The notes: generated by a model from the sequence alone, not told the origin. A stretch of 54,773 nucleotides of DNA from Geobacteraceae bacterium (GCA_024281055.1 JAMXLF010000001.1:1-54773), one strand, 5' to 3'; counted from the stretch's first letter, positions 40,768 to 49,190 are shown. Program-made: numbers and translations.

Positions 40768-41415
40768 TTATTTGTTGTTCTGCGTTGGTGGCAATTTCAG
40801 CGATCTTGCCTCTTGTAATGTCTTTACTTGATCGGGAAATTCATGGTGCGAGCCGGCAACACTAAAATCGTTGGGGAGCGGGTTCAGTAAACGATCCCCC
40901 CAAACACCGCTCAATGTTGCTTCTTCAGGGTCGTTAGGCACTATTACAAAGCTAATGTCATGCTCGCTAATTCTTGTTGTAGTAATGTTAATTTTTGTAT
41001 TCTTTGCGTCGATTACAACTGTAGTTACTTTTGCAGTAGGTGGTACGGTTTCTGGGCCTTCAGGATATGCACGCCTAAGGCATATGATTACAAAATCGAT
41101 AAGCAGTCTTGAGCCAAGAGATATCTCTTTTTCTTCCTTTATCTCTTTGAACTCGCTGGTGTATAAATCCACACGTGAAGGCTGTACGTAAATGTGCTGT
41201 ATTTTTTTGCCGTCAATTTCACTTTCATCTATGCGTTCACCGTTTGCATAATGAGCTGCCTTAATCACATTAGAATTACTAGCCTTTGTAATTTCCATTT
41301 TGATGACGCCGAATCTCTTCCAGAGCAGTTCTTTCTGTTCCAGCTCTTTAGCACCTGCGGTCAGGGCTGCAAGTGATACGATGGCAAGGACGGCCAAAAC
41401 AATTTTCAATTGCAT
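40768..41415 (-). CDS. exported protein of unknown function lying between hicA and hicB
   Basis: 215 residues. Signal peptide KIVLAVLAIVSLAALTAGA (about 4-22), then a soluble domain with RFGVIKMEITKAS, EIDGKKIQHIYVQPSRVDLYTS, TVVIDAKNTKINITTTRISEHDISFVIVPNDPEEATLSG. A/T-rich compared with hicA and hicB, so it was probably inserted between them. I recognise no family; a periplasmic location is likely. Confidence 0.6.
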   Translation of the reverse strand: MQLKIVLAVLAIVSLAALTAGAKELEQKELLWKRFGVIKMEITKASNSNVIKAAHYANGERIDESEIDGKKIQHIYVQPSRVDLYTSEFKEIKEEKEISLGSRLLIDFVIICLRRAYPEGPETVPPTAKVTTVVIDAKNTKINITTTRISEHDISFVIVPNDPEEATLSGVWGDRLLNPLPNDFSVAGSHHEFPDQVKTLQEARSLKLPPTQNNK

Positions 41416-41458
41416 ATATCACTCATCGTCCAACGATGTTATTGTGCAGACGAACATT

Positions 41459-41518
41459 GGTATATAGATGTATATGCTTGCATCTACATTTATTTGCCGG
41501 CATCTACATCTATATACC
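41459..41518. repeat. 14-bp inverted repeat with three GCATCTACA direct repeats
   Basis: GGTATATAGATGTA (41459-41472) is exactly complementary to 41505-41518. GCATCTACA also occurs at 41480, 41500 and 41524. It lies between the exported protein and hicA, in A/T-rich DNA, and may mark an insertion edge or a binding site. Confidence 0.6.
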
Positions 41519-41617
41519 TAACAGGCATCTACAAATATATGCTTTCCGCGAATCACCCGACAAAATTTCAGACCTCGCAATAAGCCGCCACCGCACTTTC
41601 CCGCCCTATCAATTCCC

Positions 41618-41872
41618 TTACGGCCTTACCCCCGCTTCCGTCAAAAACTTGCGTACCGACTTCACCGCGCCCCTGTCGGTCTCCTTCTGAGGATGGGGAC
41701 GATGAAACGTCGCCCGAATTCCGTTCAATAGAAAACGGGTGCGGGAGTCGCGCCCTTCGTCTCGTTCCGCCCCGAGCGAAAGGAAAAGGGCTTCGATGTC
41801 CGCCCAGGGAATGTTAGCTCTTATCGGGTCTTCAAAGATAGCCTGCAAGGTTTTGCGGTACTTTGCGGCCAT
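41618..41872 (-). CDS. hicA: HicA-family mRNA interferase toxin
   Basis: 84 residues. MAAKYRKTLQAIFEDPIRANIPWADIEALFLSLGAE, then GIRATFHRPHPQKETDRGAVKSVRKFLTEAGV. This is the double-stranded-RNA-binding-like HicA fold with the catalytic His in TFHRPHP. HicA cleaves mRNA when free of HicB. The gene appears intact, but its antitoxin gene is about 0.93 kb away, separated by an exported protein gene. Confidence 0.88.
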   Translation of the reverse strand: MAAKYRKTLQAIFEDPIRANIPWADIEALFLSLGAERDEGRDSRTRFLLNGIRATFHRPHPQKETDRGAVKSVRKFLTEAGVRP

Positions 41873-41925
41873 GGGGGTATAGTATCAACTTGCGATACCA
41901 TGTCAAGTAATTATTGAGGGGAAGC

Positions 41926-41950
41926 AGGGGAGGGCGGAGAGCCCTCCCCT
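41926..41950 (-). terminator. G/C-rich hairpin after the Cys-rich small gene
   Basis: AGGGGAGGGC (41926-41935) pairs perfectly with GCCCTCCCCT (41941-41950). It lies 23 bases after the stop of the gene at 41974-42216. No clear T-run, so termination is probable rather than certain. Confidence 0.6.
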
Positions 41951-41973
41951 GGCGTGGTGTGGGGAAGGGAGCC

Positions 41974-42216
41974 CTATCGTTTTCCGGCGTGCGGCTTGCC
42001 GATGTCTTCGAGGTTGACGCTGCCGTGCCCCCCTTCGACATTGGGGGCTTCGTCGCACAAGTGAGCGGCGCACAGGTTACGGACGTTGTCCGCCTTGGCG
42101 CCGCATTGCCTGCATTCGACCGTGGGGTTCGCGGAGAGGCTCCTGATGAGATCCTCGTTTCCTTGTGCCTTGAGAAAGCACATGTGCATGTTGTGGGATT
42201 CGCAGGTGCAGCTCAT
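41974..42216 (-). CDS. small Cys-rich protein
   Basis: 80 residues from the ATG at 42216 with a GAGGAG site. MSCTCESHNMHMCFLKAQG, then VECRQCGAKADNVRNLCAAHLCDEA. CXC, CXXC and two further Cys with nearby His suggest metal binding. I recall similar short proteins in Geobacter genomes but no function. It is divergent from the riboswitch-cytochrome unit. Confidence 0.65.
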   Translation of the reverse strand: MSCTCESHNMHMCFLKAQGNEDLIRSLSANPTVECRQCGAKADNVRNLCAAHLCDEAPNVEGGHGSVNLEDIGKPHAGKR

Positions 42217-42422
42217 GGTTACTCCTCTAATTTTCAATAGTATTCGCCCCGGAACGATGCCGGAGTCGTACTCGTTTCCAAGCAATGTCCGGGCCGATAC
42301 CCAGGCCTGAATGTGGAGGCGAATCATGTTGAATTAGCAGATATTATTAAAAAATAAATAATACAGATATATGCATTATTAATTGACAGCTCTGTTTCTT
42401 TCCTGTAATTTCAGAACGCAGT

Positions 42423-42428
42423 TATAAT
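42423..42428 (+). promoter_or_regulatory. -10 element before the riboswitch
   Basis: TATAAT 13 bases before the aptamer. The -35 at the usual distance is poor. A TTGACA at 42383-42388 with TAATTT at 42406 (17-base spacer) is an alternative promoter. Both would place the start just upstream of the aptamer. Confidence 0.5.
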
Positions 42429-42440
42429 AGTTGCTGCTTG

Positions 42441-42524
42441 ATAGACGACAATACTAAACCATCTGCGAGGATGGGACGGAAAGCCCACAGGGTCTCCAGG
42501 AGACAGCCGGGTCGCCGAAATATC
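42441..42524 (+). ncRNA. GEMM-I cyclic dinucleotide riboswitch aptamer, Geobacter-like (probably cGAMP-type)
   Basis: Conserved GEMM-I blocks are all present: ACTAAACCATCTGCGAGGAT with a GCGA loop closing the CCATC/GGATGG stem, GGGACGGAAAGCC, then a GTCTCC/GGAGAC stem, and AGCCGGGTCGCCG as the receptor block. The order and wording closely resemble the Geobacter 3',3'-cGAMP riboswitches that control extracellular electron transfer genes. The 3' block also forms the first arm of the terminator below, so ligand binding should allow read-through (an ON switch). Confidence 0.9.
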
Positions 42525-42553
42525 ACCTGATATTTGGCGACCCGGCTTTTTTT
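42505..42553 (+). terminator. riboswitch expression-platform terminator
   Basis: AGCCGGGTCGCC (42505-42516) plus AAATATCA pair with TGATATTT plus GGCGACCCGGCT (to 42547), with a two-base loop and one bulged G; TTTTTTT follows. It competes with the aptamer for 42505-42517. Confidence 0.92.
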
Positions 42554-42717
42554 GTCGCCAATTCCGACCGATGCTATTCGGAAAGGAGGTGAGCCCGCAG
42601 GTGCAGCATCGATTGCAATGTTTGCGTGCAAGGAGGAGACGCACGGTGCCGTGCGGGAGCTGACGGCTCCGAACCTTGAGATGATCACATACATTCAAAC
42701 AGAGAATTGGAGGAATT

Positions 42718-44613
42718 ATGCAAAAGAAAACCGCATGTGCGTTGGTTGTGCTGCTGGCGGCGATCTGCTCGTTGTCGTTCACAGTCTACGGCAGTGACTA
42801 CTCTACCAGCAAGGAGTCGGGTTCAACCTCGACCTCGACTTCCTCGACGTCGACCGGGGCCACGCTCTACGCCACCTACTGCTCAGGCTGTCACGGTTCC
42901 CTTGCCACCTCGTCCGTCAAAGGGGCAACCGTCACCCAGATTCAGTCCGCCATCGCCAACGTCAGCGCCATGCATACGCTGTCGAAACTGACCTCGACCC
43001 AGATCCAGGCCATTGCCGCGGCACTGGGCTCCACGACAACCTCGACCTCGGGGTCAGGCTCGACTTCGGGGTCAGGCTCGACATCAACGTCGACCGGGGC
43101 CACCCTGTACAACACCTACTGCTCCAGCTGCCACGGTCCCCTGGCCACTTCCAGCAAGCTCGGTGCCCCGGCCACCCAGATCCAGACCGGGATCTCCACT
43201 GTCAGTGCCATGAGCTCCCTCAAGACCCTGACCACCACCCAGATCCAGGCCATCGCCGCGGCATTGAGCACCTCGACAACTTCAGGCGGCACAACGTCCT
43301 CGGGCGGCACGACAAGCACCTGGACCCCGCCGCCGGCACAGATGCCGCCTTCGAACCCGGGCGTCATCACGCCGGCCCAGAACAATTCGAAATACGTCGT
43401 CTTCGCATGGAACGATCTCGGGATGCACTGCGCCAATCCGAGCTATGACACGGCCGTGATCCTGCCGCCGTACAATACCGTCTGGGCGCAGGTGGTGCAG
43501 CGCGGCAATCCGCCCAAGGTGGTGACATCGGGCGTGACCGTCTCGTACCGCGTCGTCAACAACACCAAGTCTTCCAACAAGGGGATGTTCTACCAGTTCT
43601 GGCAGTATTGCCAGAAGCTTTTCGGCGTGACCCTGCCCACTGATACCGGCCTCAACCTGGTGGACCCCACGATTCACAACGGGCTTGCCGGAACGATGGT
43701 GCTGAAGGGCGACCACTACCAGGTCAACGGCGTTCCCCTGACACCCATCGACGACTCCGGTGTCTGGAACCCGTTCCAGGTGATCGAGGTGACGGTGAAG
43801 GATGCCAGCAACAACATCCTGGCTCAGACCAGGACGACGATTCCGGTGTCCGACGAGATCAACTGTGCCAAGTGTCACAACGGCAACGCCAACCCCATGC
43901 TGGATGTGCTGCAGAAACATGATCAGCTCTCCGGGACCAACCTGGTGGGCCAGATGCCGGTCCTTTGCGCATCCTGCCATGGAAGCCCCATTCTCGGTCA
44001 GACCGGCCGGGGATCGTCCGGGATGTACCTCTCCGAGGCTATTCACACCTTCCACGCCACAGTCGGGGCTGCCTGCTACGACTGCCACCCCGGCGCCAAG
44101 ACCCAGTGCAGCCGAAGCCTGGCCCATACGGCCACCGATGGCAACTGCACCAATGCGAGCTGCCACGGCAGCATGGGGACCATGGCGGCATCCATCACCA
44201 ACAACACCAAGACCCCCTGGGTGACCGAGCCCAAGTGCGTCAACTGCCACTCGGGGGTTGCCCAGGTTGATACCGGCACCACCCTCTACCGGAACGCCAC
44301 CGGCCATGGCGGCATCTACTGCGCCGGCTGCCACAGCAGCCCCCATGCCATGGTTCCTTCGCGGGTGGACATCGACAACTACCAGTCGCTGCAGTACCAG
44401 AACTACGCGAAATCGATCGGCAGCTGCGGGGCCTGCCATTCAAGCTCGAAGGGAGAGGGCCTGAGCGACTTTATCGAGGCCCACGGCAGCGGCGGACGCC
44501 CGAATGCATGCTATGTCTGCCACACCGCCATCACCACCACCGACACCACCAACTGGCCGCACCAGTTCCAGTGGAAGGCCACCCAAGGAAGTGGGATCGT
44601 GTCCGGGCATTAA
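42718..44613 (+). CDS. exported multiheme c-type cytochrome (ten haem motifs, one CX4CH)
   Basis: 631 residues with a signal peptide (ALVVLLAAICSLSFTVYGS). Two tandem single-haem cytochrome c domains (CSGCH and CSSCH, about residues 45-105 and 125-180) are joined by Ser/Thr/Gly-rich linkers. A middle domain follows (KYVVFAWNDLGMHCANPSYDT to TVKDASNN), then a multihaem C-terminal part with CAKCH, CASCH, CYDCH, CTNASCH, CVNCH, CAGCH, CGACH and CYVCH. That is nine CXXCH plus one CX4CH. It is periplasmic or outer-surface and probably serves extracellular electron transfer. Expression is set by the upstream cyclic dinucleotide riboswitch. GGAGGAATT precedes the ATG. Confidence 0.95.
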   Translation: MQKKTACALVVLLAAICSLSFTVYGSDYSTSKESGSTSTSTSSTSTGATLYATYCSGCHGSLATSSVKGATVTQIQSAIANVSAMHTLSKLTSTQIQAIAAALGSTTTSTSGSGSTSGSGSTSTSTGATLYNTYCSSCHGPLATSSKLGAPATQIQTGISTVSAMSSLKTLTTTQIQAIAAALSTSTTSGGTTSSGGTTSTWTPPPAQMPPSNPGVITPAQNNSKYVVFAWNDLGMHCANPSYDTAVILPPYNTVWAQVVQRGNPPKVVTSGVTVSYRVVNNTKSSNKGMFYQFWQYCQKLFGVTLPTDTGLNLVDPTIHNGLAGTMVLKGDHYQVNGVPLTPIDDSGVWNPFQVIEVTVKDASNNILAQTRTTIPVSDEINCAKCHNGNANPMLDVLQKHDQLSGTNLVGQMPVLCASCHGSPILGQTGRGSSGMYLSEAIHTFHATVGAACYDCHPGAKTQCSRSLAHTATDGNCTNASCHGSMGTMAASITNNTKTPWVTEPKCVNCHSGVAQVDTGTTLYRNATGHGGIYCAGCHSSPHAMVPSRVDIDNYQSLQYQNYAKSIGSCGACHSSSKGEGLSDFIEAHGSGGRPNACYVCHTAITTTDTTNWPHQFQWKATQGSGIVSGH

Positions 44614-44650
44614 TGTCGGGACAGGCAGACTTTCCCGAAAACGAGCAACA

Positions 44651-44687
44651 CGAAAGCGGCCTCCGGAATATCCGGAGGCCGCTTTCG
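44651..44687. terminator. strong terminator hairpin after the cytochrome gene
   Basis: A 17-bp perfect stem (44651-44667 with 44671-44687) with loop ATA, 37 bases after the stop codon. Its foot is AAAG/CTTT rather than a long T-run. Confidence 0.8.
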
Positions 44688-44744
44688 TGCGGTACGCATA
44701 AAAATTTTATCTCCACAGTCAGGGTTGTGCTCCGCAGGATCGAT

Positions 44745-44966
44745 TCACTCCGAAGCCGGGTTCTCGTTTTCAGCCCGGGATTTCCTCCTGTCCGGCCCTT
44801 CGTAATCAGCCTTGAATCCCACTATCTGATCCCGTCTGATCTCCAGCCATCCCTCGGAGCACTGGATGGCTGCGATCTTTTTTTCGTGCAGTAATTCTAC
44901 GATCTTGGCTGCGTTGACGGTATCAGTGGTGCCATCGGTATAAATCACCTTTACCTTGATGAACAT
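44745..44966 (-). CDS. small conserved-looking protein coupled to a histidine kinase
   Basis: 73 residues: MFIKVKVIYTDGTTDTVNAAKIVELLHEKKIAAIQCSEGWLEIRRDQ, then a charged tail (YEGPDRRKSRAENE). Its start overlaps the kinase stop by 16 bases, so translation is coupled. The GPDRRK segment recurs in small Geobacter proteins, as I recall. No function is known to me. Confidence 0.6.
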   Translation of the reverse strand: MFIKVKVIYTDGTTDTVNAAKIVELLHEKKIAAIQCSEGWLEIRRDQIVGFKADYEGPDRRKSRAENENPASE

Positions 44967-46711
44967 GGCAATTCCTCCATACCATTCCGGCCTTTGACGG
45001 TAGTCGATTGCCGCTCCTGTGTCGCCATGGTAAAATAAAACGTCGAACCTTTCCCCGCTTCTCCCTCGGCCCAGACCCTGCCCCCATGGCGCTGAACGAT
45101 CCGCAGCACCGTGGCCAGTCCTATGCCGTGGCCATCGTATTCCTTCGTGCCCGGTAGCCGCTGGAAGGCCTCGAATAATTTGTCGGCATGGTTCATGTCA
45201 AACCCTATGCCGTTGTCGCGGATGAAATAGGACCGTTCTCCCGCGGATGCCGTCATGCCGAACTCGATGACTGCTGTCTCCCTGTTTCCGGTATACTTCC
45301 AGGCGTTCCCGATGAGATTTTCCAGCACCGCCCGGAGCAGGTTGGCATCGCCCTGCGCGGTTACCCCGTCCGCTATGACGAATGATACCCGCCGCTCCGG
45401 CTGGTTGAGGCGGAGTTCCGCAGCGATCGTTTGGGCCAGGGCACTGATGTCGACCGTTGCCACGTGCAGTTCGCTGCTCGATATGCGCGAAAAATTCAAC
45501 AGGCTGGTTATGAGCTGATCCATCTTCTCGGTCGTGCCGCATATGTCCAGCATGACGCGCTTGCAGTCATCCCTGATATGGCCGCCGCAGAGCTCCATGA
45601 TTACCTGGCAACCAAGGCTTATGCTGGTCAAGGGTTTCCGCAGGTCGTGAGCGACGGTGTAGCCAAAAGCCTCCAGTTCCCTGTTGGCTGCTTCCAGGGC
45701 GGCGGCTTGCCTTGAGAGTTCAGTGTTCAGGGCCAGGATCTTTTCTTCCGCCTCCTTGCGGGCGCTGATGTCGCGGTCGATGCCCCGGAAGCCCGCGAAT
45801 CGCCCCGCTGGGTCATAAACGGGAACGCCGCTCGTCTCCAGAACGACGAGAGAGCCGTCCCGGTGCACATTCACGTTTTCCAGGGCCTTGAACGGTTGCG
45901 GGTTCCTCAGGAGGTTGTCGACGGCCGGTTGCAGGCGTACCGCTTCTTCGGAGGGCATGAAGTCGAAAGGCGTCTTTCCGTGTACTTCGTCCGGCGCATA
46001 CCCGAGTAATTCGGCAACCTTCGGACTGGCATAGACATACCGCAGGTTGCCGTCTACTTCCCAGACCCAATCACTCGTGTTCTCGGTGAGTTCACGGAAA
46101 CGCTGTTCACTGCGCAACAGGGCGTCCTCAGCCTGCTTGCGTTCGGTAACGTCGTAGCATGAACCGATATAGCCGATGAATCTGCCGGTACGGTCGTAAT
46201 TGGGTTTTCCGCAGTCGACAATCCAGCGAAATTCCCCGTCGTGGCGGCGCAGACGGTATTCAAGGACAAAGGGGCGTCGGGAGTCGAATGCTTCCCGAAA
46301 CCCTTTCAGGCACCGGTCGAGGTCTTCCGGGTGAACACCCTCCGCCCACCCGTCACCCAGTTCCTGCTCGAGGGAGCGGCCGGTAAAGGCGAGCCAGGTC
46401 TTGTTGAAATAGTCGCACCTTGCATCGGAGTCGGCGCGCCAGATGAGGGCCGGAAAGTCTTCGAAGATTCTCAGGTAGTAATCCCGCGACTGGAGGATTT
46501 CTTTTGCCGCTCGACGTATGAGCAGGAAGAGCATTGCTGCGTTGATGAGGGTAAACAGCCATCCCTTTGCGATGGACAGGCGGGCGAAGGTTTCCTTGTC
46601 GGGCGCCAGGAGCGCGAGGATCTCATCGGAAAAGAATATCCATGCAGCCCCGACCACCAGGTATATCGCGGTTACCTTGAACGCTATGCGGGTCACGTCT
46701 TTTCGAAACAT
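44951..46711 (-). CDS. membrane PAS-PAS histidine kinase
   Basis: 586 residues. Two N-terminal membrane helices (AFKVTAIYLVVGAAWIFFSD and LFTLINAAMLFLLI) flank a short loop. PAS domains lie at about 80-195 and 205-320, each ending in DVTERKQAE or DISARKEAE. A coiled linker, the H-box GYTVAHDLRKPLTSIS (His about 356) and an ATPase domain (ENLIGNAWKYT, DNGIGFDMN, GHGIGLATV) follow. It resembles phytochrome-type HKs without the photosensory part. No response regulator is adjacent. The signal is unknown. Confidence 0.9.
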   Translation of the reverse strand: MFRKDVTRIAFKVTAIYLVVGAAWIFFSDEILALLAPDKETFARLSIAKGWLFTLINAAMLFLLIRRAAKEILQSRDYYLRIFEDFPALIWRADSDARCDYFNKTWLAFTGRSLEQELGDGWAEGVHPEDLDRCLKGFREAFDSRRPFVLEYRLRRHDGEFRWIVDCGKPNYDRTGRFIGYIGSCYDVTERKQAEDALLRSEQRFRELTENTSDWVWEVDGNLRYVYASPKVAELLGYAPDEVHGKTPFDFMPSEEAVRLQPAVDNLLRNPQPFKALENVNVHRDGSLVVLETSGVPVYDPAGRFAGFRGIDRDISARKEAEEKILALNTELSRQAAALEAANRELEAFGYTVAHDLRKPLTSISLGCQVIMELCGGHIRDDCKRVMLDICGTTEKMDQLITSLLNFSRISSSELHVATVDISALAQTIAAELRLNQPERRVSFVIADGVTAQGDANLLRAVLENLIGNAWKYTGNRETAVIEFGMTASAGERSYFIRDNGIGFDMNHADKLFEAFQRLPGTKEYDGHGIGLATVLRIVQRHGGRVWAEGEAGKGSTFYFTMATQERQSTTVKGRNGMEELPCSSR

Positions 46712-46907
46712 GGGCAGATCCCTGTGTCGACAGTCGTATATTCACGGCACTTTCGCCAGGTTCCGAGTTTGGCACTAGTAATGTTAGCATCTCATAACCG
46801 TTTTGTCTCTCTTTAAACGGCATATTTCGCTCGCTTAAAAGGCATCAGGAGTATTTGTTCACCCTCGGGGAGCGGTGAGCGGCAGGGACGGTGCAGCGGA
46901 AAAAAGA

Positions 46908-46932
46908 AATGGCCTGCTCGAGGCAGGCCATT
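46908..46932 (-). terminator. intrinsic terminator after the 46950-47138 gene
   Basis: AATGGCCTGC (46908-46917) pairs with GCAGGCCATT (46923-46932); on the minus strand TTTCTTTTTT follows. Confidence 0.85.
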
Positions 46933-46949
46933 CTCTTCACCAATAGATT

Positions 46950-47138
46950 CTATCCTCTGATGATATAAGGATCGGGATCGGCAGGAGGCTTTACTCTCTC
47001 GCGCAATCTCTTCAGCTCGTCCAGAAATTCATTCTTGCTTATCAGGCCCTTGTGTTCGAGGATGTTGAACATGGCCGCAAGCTCATAGGAACTGCCGGCT
47101 AGCAACTCTTCAACAGGTTCATCATCTTTGTTCACCAT
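46950..47138 (-). CDS. small SHOCT-like protein
   Basis: 62 residues: VEELLAGSSYELAAMFNILEHKGLISKNEFLDELKRLRERVKPP. GLISKNEFLDELKRLRE resembles the SHOCT helical motif (short C-terminal oligomerisation domain). It has its own terminator and stands alone. Function unknown. Confidence 0.6.
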   Translation of the reverse strand: MVNKDDEPVEELLAGSSYELAAMFNILEHKGLISKNEFLDELKRLRERVKPPADPDPYIIRG

Positions 47139-47234
47139 CCGATGCTCCCGGTGTTTACCTGCAAGGCATTTCTATAACTTCGACCGCACAATGAGGCTCC
47201 ATAAGCGGATCAAGGTTCAGACCGCTTCGGCAAA

Positions 47235-48173
47235 CTACTTCCCTATGACGGAAGTCGGGAGCACACCTGGGACAGTAGCAACAGTGATTGTAGTGCTACC
47301 CGGGAGACAATATCCGATTACTCCGATTCCCGCGACCATGCAACCCGCTGCATTGCACTGCAGGGTTGAAGACGGTAGCACACCAAAGACAGTTGCCAAA
47401 TTAACAGTAGAAACGCCAGCGGCCAGGCATACTGCAATACCGTTACCCGCAATCATGCAGTTGGTTCCCGAGCACTGCGTTGACGAAGATGTAGTCACTC
47501 CAGGGGTCGTAGCAACAAAAAGAGCATTGTTACTGGTCAAAAATCCGGTTTGATCGGTGCCTGGTATTATGCAACCGGCACCTCCGCACGTGATTTGCGA
47601 TGAGGGGGCCACTTGTCCGAGCCAGGAAAAACTGTTGACAGTACTTCCACGCACATATTCCACGGCATTCAATCCCGCAATCATGCAACCGACAGGTCCG
47701 CACCTGACCGTCGAAGAGGGAATCACTCCGGGTGCAGTGAAATTGCCGAAAGTCGACGAGTGGAGGACCCCTATCTGACCGTTTCCTGGGATGATCATAG
47801 CGGTGCCGGGGTTATCGCTAAAGCCGACGTTGGCTACCGGACCTTGCGGGCCTGTTGGACCAGTCGGACCTGCCGACCCTTGTGGGATGGTCAGGTTAAG
47901 AACCTGCGACGGGGGGGTGCCGGTAATGGTTGCTGCGGCAGCGCTCCCGGGGGCACCTGTGGTAACAGTTCCCACCGATAAGCTATTTGCCGGTCCGGCT
48001 GGCCCCTGAAGCGTTGCGGTGGACTGAAGAGTGCCGTCGGGGAATACCAGGCTCCCGTTGGTTATATGCACATCCCCGTCAAGCACAACGGAATCCGGCG
48101 TTTGCGCAAAGGCAATGCCGGCAAACGAGAACAGAACCGAGAGACATACAATAGATAACCCCTGCTTCACCAT
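47235..48173 (-). CDS. exported collagen-like protein with tandem CX4C repeats
   Basis: 312 residues. Signal peptide (SIVCLSVLFSFAGIAFAQ). The N-terminal part has short Gly-X-Y runs (GPAGPANS, GSAGPTGPTGPQGP). From about residue 110 to the end, units of about 39 residues repeat: four contain CX4C (CGPVGC, CGGAGC, CSGTNC, CNAAGC), each followed by MIAG, IIPG or MVAG and later by PGV.PSS. A first unit lacks the cysteines. The look is of a trimeric fibre, as in phage tail fibres or surface filaments, stabilised by disulfides. The family is unknown to me. Confidence 0.65.
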   Translation of the reverse strand: MVKQGLSIVCLSVLFSFAGIAFAQTPDSVVLDGDVHITNGSLVFPDGTLQSTATLQGPAGPANSLSVGTVTTGAPGSAAAATITGTPPSQVLNLTIPQGSAGPTGPTGPQGPVANVGFSDNPGTAMIIPGNGQIGVLHSSTFGNFTAPGVIPSSTVRCGPVGCMIAGLNAVEYVRGSTVNSFSWLGQVAPSSQITCGGAGCIIPGTDQTGFLTSNNALFVATTPGVTTSSSTQCSGTNCMIAGNGIAVCLAAGVSTVNLATVFGVLPSSTLQCNAAGCMVAGIGVIGYCLPGSTTITVATVPGVLPTSVIGK

Positions 48174-48325
48174 GACAGTTCCTCCAAGAAAATCAGATGA
48201 ATGATCTTGCGCATTAATTTGGTAACGGGAAGCCTGACGGACGCAAGCTCATGTTAGCATACATCAACATACGCCCGAAGATATGGCAAGTCAAGGGGGG
48301 AGGGAACGGAAGGATGAAGGAAAAA

Positions 48326-49153
48326 TTATGGACAACGCCCTTCCAGATGAAGACCGGCGGCACACCACGCTTCCCATTCCGAATCATAGCAGTCTTCGCT
48401 CGGAATTCCTTTCTGGTTGGTGAACTTGTAGCAGCCGGGAGAACCGGCGTCCTCGATGACCGGATAGTTGGCGTTTTTCGCCTTTTCCTTGTACGTCACG
48501 ATCTTGCCGGCAACCCAGTCCCAATACTCCAGCTCGGTCCGATTGCTGTACACATCCTGGCGCCAATCATCCCGGGGCAACAGGTAAAATTCATTTCTGC
48601 TGCCGCAGCACAATCTCTTTATGGTTCCTGCGAACGCCTTCCATTCCGGGGTCGTATATGCTTCCGGAGCTGGTTCTGACGGTTCCGTCGCGACTGCAGA
48701 AGTGGAAAGTGCCGGTTTCTCCGGTTCGTCGACAGGCTGAGCCCCGCCTGGCGAAACATCAATCCCGGCAAGACGGTCGGTGAGAGTCGTTACGTCATCC
48801 AGCAACCGCGTCAATCCTTCCTTTACGGCCCCAATATCTTTGGTGACCTGACAGAATTCTTCCCGCATCGGCCCGAACAGCGTGTTTTTCGAATCGCTGA
48901 GGCCTGCCTCTTCAGGACTGATCGTCCAGTAGTTGATTTTGCTCTTTTCGGAGATGTCTATTGTGTTCACAAAGGCTTGCGCCGACGCAAAGCAGTCACC
49001 GCTTACGCCATGGTGCTCGCAATAAGCCGAATAGCGTTGCTCCCAGTACCTTTTGGCACATTCAACATAGACGGATTGGGCCCTTGCTTCATCGAAAAAA
49101 AGGTGCGGCGCATCAGCCACGCCCCACATGACCACTTGAACAATGTGCAGCAT
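48326..49153 (-). CDS. uncharacterised Cys-containing protein upstream of a collagen-like gene
   Basis: About 275 residues from the ATG at 49153 (a longer start at 49174 is possible). Residues 1-15 are mildly hydrophobic but not a clear signal. Features are AKRYWEQRYSAYCEHHGVSGDC, a coiled region (GAVKEGLTRLLDDVTTLTDRLAGI), a Pro/Ser-rich linker, and a C-terminal domain with LCCGSRNEFYLLPRDDW and DAGSPGCYKFTNQKG to WEAWCAAGLHLEGRC. Many Cys suggest disulfides or metal. I recognise no family. It is 37 bases downstream of the 49191-49544 gene and may be in its operon. Confidence 0.55.
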   Translation of the reverse strand: MLHIVQVVMWGVADAPHLFFDEARAQSVYVECAKRYWEQRYSAYCEHHGVSGDCFASAQAFVNTIDISEKSKINYWTISPEEAGLSDSKNTLFGPMREEFCQVTKDIGAVKEGLTRLLDDVTTLTDRLAGIDVSPGGAQPVDEPEKPALSTSAVATEPSEPAPEAYTTPEWKAFAGTIKRLCCGSRNEFYLLPRDDWRQDVYSNRTELEYWDWVAGKIVTYKEKAKNANYPVIEDAGSPGCYKFTNQKGIPSEDCYDSEWEAWCAAGLHLEGRCP

Positions 49154-49190
49154 CTTTAGCTCCTTTGATGGCATCTACCTTCGATTCTTT

